From assembly GCA_945862475.1 (NCBI GenBank), contig CAMAYW010000072.1, positions 1-9,082 on the forward strand: DNA of 9,082 nucleotides. Reading direction: 5' to 3'. Origin of the DNA: Bacteriovorax stolpii (GTDB taxonomy: Bacteria > Bdellovibrionota > Bacteriovoracia > Bacteriovoracales > Bacteriovoracaceae). The notes beneath the pieces were generated by a model, which had not been told where the DNA came from, did not search any database, and saw only the letters and a program-made list of their open reading frames with translations. This document shows, in pieces, positions 1 through 7,710 of the stretch (the stretch's first letter is position 1; each line of letters opens with the position of its first letter). A program made the position numbers and the translations under genes.

Positions 1-2394
1 ATGATGTTCGCTGAATCCCATGAGACTTGTGTCCTAGAACTCGTTGGAGGGAAGGGTCTCCATTTGCAAAAACTCGTTTCATGGGGAGCACCCGTCCCGC
101 CCTTTTTTGTGATTACAACCAGGGCTTTTGATCGTTATCAAGAAACGGAAGAAATACCTCTTGAGCTGACGGATCGATTTGAACGGTTTTTTTCTTCTCA
201 TGAAAAGATTGCTTTAAGAAGCTCCATGATCTCTGAGGATCATGTGGATTCTAGTTTTGCTGGTCTTTTCGAGACAAACTTAAATGTGACAAAAGAAAAT
301 TGGAAAGAGGCCCTTCGTGAGATTTTTAATTCTGTTGATGCCCCAAGGGTTAAGGAGTACCTCGATCGAAAAAAAATAGAAGTTGATCTTAAGATGGCGG
401 TGGTTGCTCAGGAATTAATCCAAGTAGAAAAAAGTGGAGTACTGTTTACGAGGTCTCCCTTAAATCCAACCGCCCTTGTCGCGATTGACGCTGGCCGGGG
501 TCTGGGTGAAGGAGTCGTTTCAGGAACAACAGAAGTCGATCAATATTTATTGACCAGGACTCATGAACTAGTGAGTAAAAAAATCAATAATAACCCAGAA
601 GTTTTAAACTCAAATGAATTAAAACTTCTCACAAACCTTGGCATCCAATTAGAAAAAAAATCAGGACTTCCGAGTGATATTGAGTGGGGGATAAAAAATA
701 ACGAGCTCTTTCTTTTTCAGATTCGGCCCATTACAAGAAGTTTTCCTCCACTCACTTTTTTTGTCGACACGAATCTCTCTGAATCCTATCCCGGAGTGGT
801 GAGTCCCTTTACCGCCTCTTTCGTTAAAAAAGCATATGAAAATGTCTTTAAGGAATCAGCACTTCTTCTCGGAGCAGGTGAGGATAAATTTAAAAAGCTC
901 TCCTTCCACTACGAGAAGCTCATAAGTTGTGTTGATAACCACCTTTATTATAATCTTGAACATTATTATGCTGTTTTGAGGGCCCTACCGGGTGGAGAAA
1001 AAAATATTGAGAACTGGCACAGAATGATTGGTGGAAAGATGGAGGGAGTTCAAATTCCTTACCATGATACTTCTTCAAGTTTTTTTGAAACTATTAAATC
1101 CCTTTATCTTTTAGTCAAACTCGCCCTTGGGAAGAAAAGAGTTTTCGATCAGCTAACAAATGATCTAGATCAAATGAAGCGTGAGATTGAAACTGAAACT
1201 CAAAAACTCACTAGTCCTGAAGATATTATTCTTTATCTTAATTCCCTAATCAATCGACCTTTGGGATTTGGACTAACTGTAATAAATGACATTTTTATTA
1301 TGATGGGACTGGGCTTTTTAACTTCATCTTTTAAAAAAAGAGGATTAAAAGAGGACTCTGTCATTGATCTTTTGAAAACCTCCAAAGAGGTCGATTCACT
1401 AAAGCCTCTGGAGAACTTTGATCGACTTGTTCAATCCTTAAGTTCAGACTTCCTTAATAAATTACTAATGATTCCTCTTGTTGCCTCTGTCGATCCTTAT
1501 GAAAAGGTGTTTCAAGAATTAGAAACCACTGGCCTTAAGGATGATGTAAGTGAACTGAGAAAATTTCTAATTCAGTTTGGGGATCGGTCTTTTGAAGAAT
1601 TAAAACTAGAGAGTTTGCCCTTAAAAAATAATCCAGAGTTATTATTTAAACTCATTCGATGGGGCATAGATAATAAACAACAAAGACATAGGCCACCTCA
1701 AGTGAAACACCAATTGAAGCTAGGGCCTTTGGAGGAGATGATCCTTAATTTTACCAGAGAGGCGATTGCGATAAGGGAATCAACCAGATTGTGGAGAGGG
1801 AAATTCTATCATCTTTTAAGAGAACTCATCCTTCGCCTATCTGAAAAGTTAAAGGAGTCGGATCCATCTTGGAAAGAATTTTTTATTTCTGATTTTTTTT
1901 CTCTTCAACATCACGAATGGAAGCGGTTTGCAGATAAAGAAATTGATTCAGTAGAAGTCATGCGCCTCATGAGAGAGAGAAAGAAGTGGCAAACACAAAA
2001 CCAAATTTTTCCAGAACTTATTCCATGGGTTGAATCAGAGCCTCTGCCAGTATACGGTGAATCTTACCAAGAAAACGATTTTTCTGGATTAGGTGTCTCG
2101 CCTGGAATTGTTGAAGGAGTTGCCCTCGTTTTGGATTCTCCACACGATGCCTTTGAATCAAAAATAACAAATTTTATTCTTGTCACAAAAAATACTGATC
2201 CTGCTTGGGTTTACATTATGTCTCGAAGCCAGGGGCTCATTTCAGAAAAGGGATCACTCTTAAGCCATACGGCCATCATTGGAAGAGAGTTAAACATTCC
2301 AACAATTGTTGGAGTTAAGTCCGCCACTCAAAAGATTAAAACCGGTCAAAGAATAAAGATTGATGCAGAAAAAGGATCAATAGAAATTTTATGA
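1..2394 (+). CDS. PEP/pyruvate-binding (PPDK_N) and phosphohistidine domain enzyme, rifampin phosphotransferase/PigC-like layout
   Basis: Predicted ATP-dependent dikinase-type enzyme that would move a phosphoryl group from ATP through a histidine to an unknown acceptor. Seen: the N-terminal ATP-grasp domain (about 10-245) has the GGKG motif with Lys18, Arg73 in ALRSS and the closing E228...Q240-I-R242-P-I motif. A second domain opens with NLSESYPGVVSPFT (258-271), a motif I associate with Rph-like proteins, followed by a long helical region to about 690. The C-terminal swivelling domain carries the phosphohistidine loop LLSHTAI with His756. There is no C-terminal TIM barrel, so it should not be a PEP synthase or PPDK. 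Length (797) is slightly below rifampin phosphotransferase (about 865) and PigC (about 890). The ATG lies at base 1; an ATG follows at base 4. The GGKG position fits a start near here, but upstream sequence is not visible. The last codons overlap the P450 gene, so the two are probably cotranslated. The substrate is unknown: antibiotic phosphorylation or ATP-driven condensation are both possible. Confidence 0.85.
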   Translation: MMFAESHETCVLELVGGKGLHLQKLVSWGAPVPPFFVITTRAFDRYQETEEIPLELTDRFERFFSSHEKIALRSSMISEDHVDSSFAGLFETNLNVTKENWKEALREIFNSVDAPRVKEYLDRKKIEVDLKMAVVAQELIQVEKSGVLFTRSPLNPTALVAIDAGRGLGEGVVSGTTEVDQYLLTRTHELVSKKINNNPEVLNSNELKLLTNLGIQLEKKSGLPSDIEWGIKNNELFLFQIRPITRSFPPLTFFVDTNLSESYPGVVSPFTASFVKKAYENVFKESALLLGAGEDKFKKLSFHYEKLISCVDNHLYYNLEHYYAVLRALPGGEKNIENWHRMIGGKMEGVQIPYHDTSSSFFETIKSLYLLVKLALGKKRVFDQLTNDLDQMKREIETETQKLTSPEDIILYLNSLINRPLGFGLTVINDIFIMMGLGFLTSSFKKRGLKEDSVIDLLKTSKEVDSLKPLENFDRLVQSLSSDFLNKLLMIPLVASVDPYEKVFQELETTGLKDDVSELRKFLIQFGDRSFEELKLESLPLKNNPELLFKLIRWGIDNKQQRHRPPQVKHQLKLGPLEEMILNFTREAIAIRESTRLWRGKFYHLLRELILRLSEKLKESDPSWKEFFISDFFSLQHHEWKRFADKEIDSVEVMRLMRERKKWQTQNQIFPELIPWVESEPLPVYGESYQENDFSGLGVSPGIVEGVALVLDSPHDAFESKITNFILVTKNTDPAWVYIMSRSQGLISEKGSLLSHTAIIGRELNIPTIVGVKSATQKIKTGQRIKIDAEKGSIEIL

Positions 2395-3695
2395 AACTCA
2401 TTCAATCCTTTAAAACTCTAAAAGACTATCGCCGTGATCCAATTGGTTTCATTACGAAGATGCATAAAGAACAAGGGCATCAAGTGACTCTTAATATCTT
2501 TGGAAAAAAAATCTATATTATCAGTCATCCTCGGGATGTCCTCCATGTTTTAAAAAATAATTCATCTTCCTATACGAAAGGAAGAACCACGAAGATGCTT
2601 CGACAATTTTTGGGTAATGGTCTTATCACCAATGAGGGAGACTCTTGGAGGAAACAACATAAATTGATTCGTCCCGTAATGAATCTTAAAAGTGTTTTCA
2701 ATCTCGCTCCTAAAATTGATAGAACAGTCCAAGATTTTATGTCAGAGATAAAGACAGACGTTGTTGTTGATTCTTTTCATGAAATGAATCGCCTAACTTG
2801 GAGAATTATTCTCAATACTCTGTTTTCACAAAGAGTCACAACAGAACTTGATGATTGGCTCCATGATATTTTGGATCTCATGAGAATTATTACAAGAAAA
2901 ACAAGATCCTCTATCCCGATCCCATTTTGGATTCCGACGAAAGATCATCGAAGGATGAAAGACATCATTAAAAAATTTGATCAGCATGTTTTTACACTTA
3001 TTAAAGAACGAAGGAATGGAGAGCGACAACAAGATCTTCTTCAGTTACTCGTTGATGCAAAAGAGGAAGGAGCGAGTCAGATGACTGATCATGAGATTAG
3101 AGATGAGATCATGACTTTTATGATGGCCGGTCACGAAACCATTACCAATTCCATGGCATGGGCGTTGATAGAATTGGCGAAAAATCCACTATGTAAAGAT
3201 AAGATGCGTGAAGAAGTGTCCGGGATAGATCAAAAAAATTATTTTGAAGAACTAAATTCTCTTCCTTACCTTGGGGCAACGATTGATGAAGTGATGCGAC
3301 TCTGGCCACCAGTTTGGGTTTTTATGAGACAGGCGATGAATGTCGATCAACTAGATCAACTTGCTATTCCCAAAAATGCGAATGTGGTCCTGGCCCCAAT
3401 TTTAAGTCATCGCTCCTCCGATTTCTGGGAGAATCCTCTGTCGTTTACGCCCGAAAGATTTTTGCCTCAAGAAAAAAAGAATCAGACACTTGGAGCTTAT
3501 TATCCGTTTGGACTTGGACCCAGGGCCTGCATCGGGGCGTACTTTGCTAGTATGGAAGCAAGACTCATCCTCTCCCATCTTGTCACTCAATTCGATTGGG
3601 AAATAAATGAAATGGCAGATCAGACCTATGAGGCGGGAATTAGTTTAAGGCCAACGAATAATATTCACATGGTTTTTAGGAGACGCTCTTGCTAG
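2391..3695 (+). CDS. Cytochrome P450
   Basis: Heme-thiolate monooxygenase, predicted to hydroxylate or oxidise a small hydrophobic substrate using electrons from a separate ferredoxin/flavodoxin system. Seen: C-helix W86xxxH90xxxR94; I-helix oxygen-activation motif A246-G-H-E-T250; K-helix E300-V-M-R303; FTPERF before the heme loop; and the heme-binding signature F373-G-L-G-P-R-A-C380-I-G with the proximal Cys380. All diagnostic elements are intact, and 434 residues is a normal size for a soluble bacterial P450. No N-terminal membrane anchor is visible, so it is probably cytosolic. The start ATG overlaps the upstream stop (ATGA, 4 bases), indicating translational coupling; an AAAGGA at 2371-2376 is too distant (14 bases) to be a good ribosome site. 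The gene overlaps the next one by 7 bases. No reductase or ferredoxin gene is in the window. The overall look (fatty-acid-hydroxylase-like P450s) hints at a lipid substrate, which would fit the acyl chemistry of the neighbouring fusion enzyme, but this is inference. Confidence 0.95.
   Translation: MKLIQSFKTLKDYRRDPIGFITKMHKEQGHQVTLNIFGKKIYIISHPRDVLHVLKNNSSSYTKGRTTKMLRQFLGNGLITNEGDSWRKQHKLIRPVMNLKSVFNLAPKIDRTVQDFMSEIKTDVVVDSFHEMNRLTWRIILNTLFSQRVTTELDDWLHDILDLMRIITRKTRSSIPIPFWIPTKDHRRMKDIIKKFDQHVFTLIKERRNGERQQDLLQLLVDAKEEGASQMTDHEIRDEIMTFMMAGHETITNSMAWALIELAKNPLCKDKMREEVSGIDQKNYFEELNSLPYLGATIDEVMRLWPPVWVFMRQAMNVDQLDQLAIPKNANVVLAPILSHRSSDFWENPLSFTPERFLPQEKKNQTLGAYYPFGLGPRACIGAYFASMEARLILSHLVTQFDWEINEMADQTYEAGISLRPTNNIHMVFRRRSC
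3678..3683 (+). promoter_or_regulatory. Ribosome binding site deciding a TTG start
   Basis: AGGAGA inside the 3' end of the P450 gene sits 5 bases before TTG at 3689. The first in-frame ATG (3737) has AAAGG immediately against it with no spacing. The strong, well-placed site favours the TTG start and a 7-base overlap with the P450 gene. Confidence 0.7.
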
Positions 3696-4801
3696 TCGAA
3701 ATATGTTCTGATTGGAATGAAGCTTTCTTTAAAAGGATGATTGATTTCAAAATGAAGATTCATAAGGACATCCCAACGACGTTTCCGGAAACAATTAGTG
3801 ATTATGAAAAGTTTTTCTCACCCACTTCTTCTTTTAAAGAAGATTATGAATGGTTAGCTTTTATCGTTTCAGATAACAATAAGGTCATGAGTAAGGCGAT
3901 CTTAAGCTGGAGAAGAAATAGCACCATTGGGAATTTAGGATTTCTCGATTGGGACAATCACCCAGAGTCGGCCAAGCGACTCATTGATTCTGTTATCGAT
4001 GAAGGAAAAAAAAGTGGACTTACCCAATTAAAAACTCCCATAGATCTTAATATGTATGTGAAATACAGGATCAAGCTTCCTAATGGAGGGGCCCCCTTCT
4101 GGGGAGAGCCTATATATCCTGACTACTATCATGATTTATTTATGAAAACAGGGTTCAAAGAAATCGCCCGCTGGGATACCTTTGAACTTAAAATCTGGGA
4201 TGGCATAAAGGATTATTTCTTTAAAAGAAAAAAATTAAAAAATCACTCTTCTGATAGGCCTCATCTCACAAAAATTCGTTGCGTGAAGATGAAGGAGTGG
4301 GAGAGCGAACTTAAAATAATCCATGAGTTATTTAATGAAGCTTATAAAACGATGCCTGAGTGGGAACCGATTACATTTTCTCAGTTTAAACTCATCTATG
4401 ATGATTTTAAATATATCATCAATCCCCTTTATTCTTATATTGTAGAACTTGATGGAAGGCCAGTCGCCTTTAGTATTAATTTTACTGATCCCTTAAAGCT
4501 TCTTACTGCTATCAAAGGCAAAAAAATAAATAACGTTGAAAAGATTCTGTTGTTCTTTAAATTAAGATCAAATCTTTCGACCTTTCTTATTGCTCATGTG
4601 GGAAAGATTCCTGGCCCTCATGGAGAAGAAATTAAGGGAGTTCAGATCCAAGTCTCTAAGAGAATTCAGTATATTGTGACTCTCATGAAAAAAACTCTGG
4701 TAACATTTCAGGTGAAAAATTCACCCTCCCGTCGATCCTTTGATGAAAAAAATCAAAAGTCTTATTCTCAATATGTATTGTATGGGATGAATTTAGAGTG
4801 A
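3689..4801 (+). CDS. GNAT-like N-acyltransferase, two-lobed, about 370 residues
   Basis: Probable acyl-CoA-dependent acyltransferase of the large uncharacterised two-lobed GNAT-type family (about 370-380 residues). Seen: an N-terminal lobe with strand-like NLGFLDWDNHP, a helix, then a P-x-Y-P-D-Y146-Y147-x-x-L-x-x-x-G-F segment typical of that family (FWGEPIYPDYYHDLFMKTGF region, 137-156). The second lobe contains N216-E-A-Y...W225-E-P followed by the strand pair around D255-G-R-P-V-A-F-S262. The C-terminus has a K-N-x-P-S-R segment and a final YVLYGMNLE strand like the family's closing strand. No sharp acetyl-CoA loop (Q/RxxGxG/A) is obvious, so the substrate and even the acyl donor are uncertain. 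TTG is chosen as start because of the ribosome site at 3678-3683; ATG at 3737 would give 354 residues. It is the third gene of the overlapping operon, and its stop codon overlaps the end of the convergent fusion gene by 9 bases. It could acylate an amine made by the neighbouring enzyme; this is inference. Confidence 0.7.
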   Translation: MLVEICSDWNEAFFKRMIDFKMKIHKDIPTTFPETISDYEKFFSPTSSFKEDYEWLAFIVSDNNKVMSKAILSWRRNSTIGNLGFLDWDNHPESAKRLIDSVIDEGKKSGLTQLKTPIDLNMYVKYRIKLPNGGAPFWGEPIYPDYYHDLFMKTGFKEIARWDTFELKIWDGIKDYFFKRKKLKNHSSDRPHLTKIRCVKMKEWESELKIIHELFNEAYKTMPEWEPITFSQFKLIYDDFKYIINPLYSYIVELDGRPVAFSINFTDPLKLLTAIKGKKINNVEKILLFFKLRSNLSTFLIAHVGKIPGPHGEEIKGVQIQVSKRIQYIVTLMKKTLVTFQVKNSPSRRSFDEKNQKSYSQYVLYGMNLE

Positions 4802-7705
4802 ACTCTTCTTTTTATAACTTCCAAGTATGAAGCCGGCCTGTCCTGCAAGATTTTGAACTTCTAAAACAAGTTCTTTCGTAAGATCCCCGATATTTAAAAA
4901 GTTTTTCTTCCCGCTAAAACCAAGAGAGAAAGTTTCCGCCATGCAGGCAAAGCATTCATTTTGAGCTAAGGGGAAGATGAAAAAATCAATCGATTGATTT
5001 TTTGGTAGTTGGGCGACTCCCCCAAGGTGATACGTAATATCTGGTCGTTCTGATTTTAGTTTTTCAAGCATTTCAGGTTTAATCGATGGAGGAACAGCAA
5101 CATCAACAACGACCGCTCCTTGTTTAAAGAGATCCGTTGAAAGAAAACCATTGGAAGCACTAGCACCACAAAGGACAATGTCTGATTCTTTAATAAGGTT
5201 CATATCAGAAGTCGCAACAAGAACTTCGGCGATTTCAGGAAGAGAGAGGAAAGTCAAAAGATCCTGGTTGTTCCAATATTTTTTTATAATTGATGTAACC
5301 TTGGAGTCGGATTTTGAATTTTTAATGTCATCTAAAATCTTTCTTGTCGCCAATTGAAATTTTGAGCTCGATTCAAGAGGAGTGTGATGAATGAGTATCA
5401 CTTTTCCTACATGATCTGCCATAAGACTTGAGGCCACGGACATAATATTTCCAGCTGCACCAATAAGGGCAACCGTGGATTTTTTGAGATCAATATTTTT
5501 ATCTTCGGCCGACTTCAGGGCCGCCTCAACAGTTAGGGAAATGGTAAAAGCATTTCCTGTTGTTAGGTTCATACCGCGAGAATTTAAATACAAACCATTA
5601 CCAGAAACAATTGAAGTAAACTGGCCTAAACCCACAGTGGATGCACCTAATTCTTTGGCAAAATCAACAGCGTTTTGGACTTTTTGAACGACTTTAAATT
5701 TTTGCTTTGAGGTAAATGTCTTTTTTAATTCTTCACTCGTGATTGGTACGGCAAGCATTACGATGTCCATTTCCTTGCCATTATTATCGATAATTGTTTG
5801 AGCATGATAAATTTCAAATTCCGCTAGATCTTTTGTGAGAGCTAGTTTTTTCATGAGAGGATGGCCTTCAACATCTTTAAGTGATTTTGTAACTTTTCTG
5901 ACATGGGATTCATCTATCAGGTGACATAAAAAGACTGAAAGTGGTCTCTTTCCTATTTCTATTTCTGTGTTTAATTCCGGTGTTTTAACATTATGAATAG
6001 GCTGATTAGGGTAGATAGAAGATAAAAAATAAGAGACATCTTGATTTTTGAGGGCAAGACAAAGTTTCCCAAGTCCCGCGATAAGTTCTTCCGTTTGGAT
6101 GATCGTGAAATAGAGACTAGGCTGAATCCTTAACGTGAGATTATTCGAAAGAGATGGACTCATGCGGATATTTTCATGATTCAAAAGAACCGATGCCATC
6201 ATGTAGCCTTGCATTTTTGAATCACAAATCGTTTTAAATTCGAATCCCATTTTTGAGAGTTCATCTTGAAATTCAATTGCGAGCATGAATCCACGTCCTC
6301 TGATCTCTTTGATGATGTCAGGGAATTGAGATTTAAGAGTTTGAAGCCTCGCCCATAAGTAGTCTGAAACTTTCATACCCTCCAGAACGGGACTTTCTTC
6401 TCCTTGGAGGATCTCTAAAACTTCAAGTGCGATCGTTGACGAGAAATCATCATCACTAAATGTAGAGGTATGAAGAAAACCAAATTCTTCAACATATTTT
6501 CGAGCATTAATCGTTGTCGCCGCAATTTTAGCAATACCACCACCTAATGATTTCGAAAAAGTATAAACATCTGGTGTGATATGTGAGTGAGCTCCTGCCG
6601 TCATTGTTCCTGTTCTATAGAGCCCGGATTGGATTTCATCGAAAACGAGTAAAAAGTCTTCTTGGAGTGAGTATTTTTTGAGAACTGCAAGAAACTGGTC
6701 GTTGACGGTGATGATGCCGGCTTCCCCTTGAATAGGTTCAGCAAAAGCTCCCGCAATTTTCGAGAAGGATTGTTTTGCCCACGTGATGCCAGTTTTTGAG
6801 TCACAAAGAAAAAGTAAATCTTCTTTTTTAGATTCAATAAGGTCATTTAATTTATCGAGAGCAATATATTGAGAAATAAAAGTTGTGTGCTCGTTTTGAT
6901 CACTACCTAAGTAAAAAGAATTTCTGAAGCCTTCGTTGTAAGTCAAACTGAGGGCGCCCATCGTTTTCCCGTGGTAACCCTTCTCAAGGCTTAAGAAGTG
7001 AGGTCTAATATTTAATTGTTTTTGATTAATGTCTCTCACTAAAGAAACCAACTCATGAATATCATGAACATGAGAAAGCTGATGCAGGAGATAGGATTTT
7101 CTTTCTTCGTTCATTGATAAAGATGAAATTCTCTCAATGAGCTCAAGTCGTAATTTTTTTATAAGTTGTGGTTTAAAGTTCTCGTTCGTGCGGTCAATTT
7201 TAATGAGAGCGAGATTCATTTCTTTTTCTATTTCTTGCCCAAGTTCAATGAGTTTTTGTTTAAAATAGATGAGGCAGTGCTTGTATGCCGCTTCAATCGC
7301 CTCTGTACCACTATTGGAAAGTGTGGTGATCCAAGGACCTTCTCCCGTTTCATTTTTTAATGTTTCTGAAATTTTTTGAGCAAGATGTCCCGCCATCTTT
7401 CTCTGGCTTCCTTGAGTGAGGGAAGGTGCCCCATGATTTTTCCAGTCTTGAAGTTTGGAGAGAAGCTGTGGGTGCCTGTGGCCAAGTATATTGGCGCCGT
7501 AACCACCAGTGAGATCAAGTACTCTCACCATTTTTTGATTTTTACTGTAGTAAAGATAATCTCCATCACCCTGAATGAAGTGCTTTGAGAGTTCCATGGT
7601 CTCGAGGAGCTTGGCCGTAAGTGGGCGAGCATAGAAGCGATAGGAATCTTCTTGAGATTCAAGGGCCGAGACAGCTGGTTTATTAAGGCCAATGATATTT
7701 TCCAT
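4793..7705 (-). CDS. Fusion of class III PLP aminotransferase and long-chain acyl-ACP reductase (fatty amine-forming)
   Basis: Predicted bifunctional enzyme: the C-terminal part reduces a fatty acyl thioester to an aldehyde with NAD(P)H and the N-terminal part transaminates the aldehyde to an amine. Residues are numbered from ATG at 7705. Aminotransferase (about 1-560): DLTGGYG from D64, PLP phosphate site S132-G-T-E-A, Y244-H-G-K-T, D356-E-I-Q-S-G (pyridine-nitrogen Asp), Schiff-base K385 in TFSKSLGGG, and H412-T-S-T-F. An unusual helical insertion of about 75 residues lies between SGTEA and YHGKT. Reductase (about 588-970): closely like cyanobacterial AAR, with F-L-C-H595-L-I-D, LGQFTSIV, TTGNAFT, dinucleotide loop G749-A-A-G-N-I, and F-A-C921-M-A-E. 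Cys921 aligns with the catalytic Cys of Synechococcus AAR, with 49 residues after it against 47 there. A TTG at 7708 directly precedes the ATG and could add one residue. No Shine-Dalgarno is seen. PigE of prodigiosin synthesis also pairs a thioester reductase and an aminotransferase, in the opposite order as I recall. The gene is intact. Confidence 0.9.
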   Translation of the reverse strand: MENIIGLNKPAVSALESQEDSYRFYARPLTAKLLETMELSKHFIQGDGDYLYYSKNQKMVRVLDLTGGYGANILGHRHPQLLSKLQDWKNHGAPSLTQGSQRKMAGHLAQKISETLKNETGEGPWITTLSNSGTEAIEAAYKHCLIYFKQKLIELGQEIEKEMNLALIKIDRTNENFKPQLIKKLRLELIERISSLSMNEERKSYLLHQLSHVHDIHELVSLVRDINQKQLNIRPHFLSLEKGYHGKTMGALSLTYNEGFRNSFYLGSDQNEHTTFISQYIALDKLNDLIESKKEDLLFLCDSKTGITWAKQSFSKIAGAFAEPIQGEAGIITVNDQFLAVLKKYSLQEDFLLVFDEIQSGLYRTGTMTAGAHSHITPDVYTFSKSLGGGIAKIAATTINARKYVEEFGFLHTSTFSDDDFSSTIALEVLEILQGEESPVLEGMKVSDYLWARLQTLKSQFPDIIKEIRGRGFMLAIEFQDELSKMGFEFKTICDSKMQGYMMASVLLNHENIRMSPSLSNNLTLRIQPSLYFTIIQTEELIAGLGKLCLALKNQDVSYFLSSIYPNQPIHNVKTPELNTEIEIGKRPLSVFLCHLIDESHVRKVTKSLKDVEGHPLMKKLALTKDLAEFEIYHAQTIIDNNGKEMDIVMLAVPITSEELKKTFTSKQKFKVVQKVQNAVDFAKELGASTVGLGQFTSIVSGNGLYLNSRGMNLTTGNAFTISLTVEAALKSAEDKNIDLKKSTVALIGAAGNIMSVASSLMADHVGKVILIHHTPLESSSKFQLATRKILDDIKNSKSDSKVTSIIKKYWNNQDLLTFLSLPEIAEVLVATSDMNLIKESDIVLCGASASNGFLSTDLFKQGAVVVDVAVPPSIKPEMLEKLKSERPDITYHLGGVAQLPKNQSIDFFIFPLAQNECFACMAETFSLGFSGKKNFLNIGDLTKELVLEVQNLAGQAGFILGSYKKKSSL

Positions 7706-7710
7706 CAAAG

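Noticed and set aside
1..2394. Annotation of the first gene as phosphoenolpyruvate synthase (ppsA)
   Set aside because: No C-terminal PEP-binding TIM barrel is present and the histidine domain is at the C-terminus.
3346..3363. Short tandem repeat GATCAACTA/GATCAACTT in the P450 gene
   Set aside because: It encodes a DQLDQL stretch between conserved motifs and looks like a chance coding repeat, not a regulatory or mobile-element repeat.
2826..3590. Small open frames on both strands inside the P450 gene (minus 2826-3032, plus 3314-3550, minus 3402-3590)
   Set aside because: They lie wholly inside a fully conserved P450 with all its motifs and have no ribosome sites or recognisable products; they are shadows of the real gene.
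4795..4813. AGAGT-GA-ACTCT followed by TCTTTTT as an intrinsic terminator
   Set aside because: After allowing a minimal loop only four base pairs remain, with little GC; too weak to annotate, kept only as a remark.
5151..7588. Small open frames within the fusion gene on both strands
   Set aside because: They overlap conserved aminotransferase and reductase motifs and encode low-complexity peptides; treated as shadow frames.
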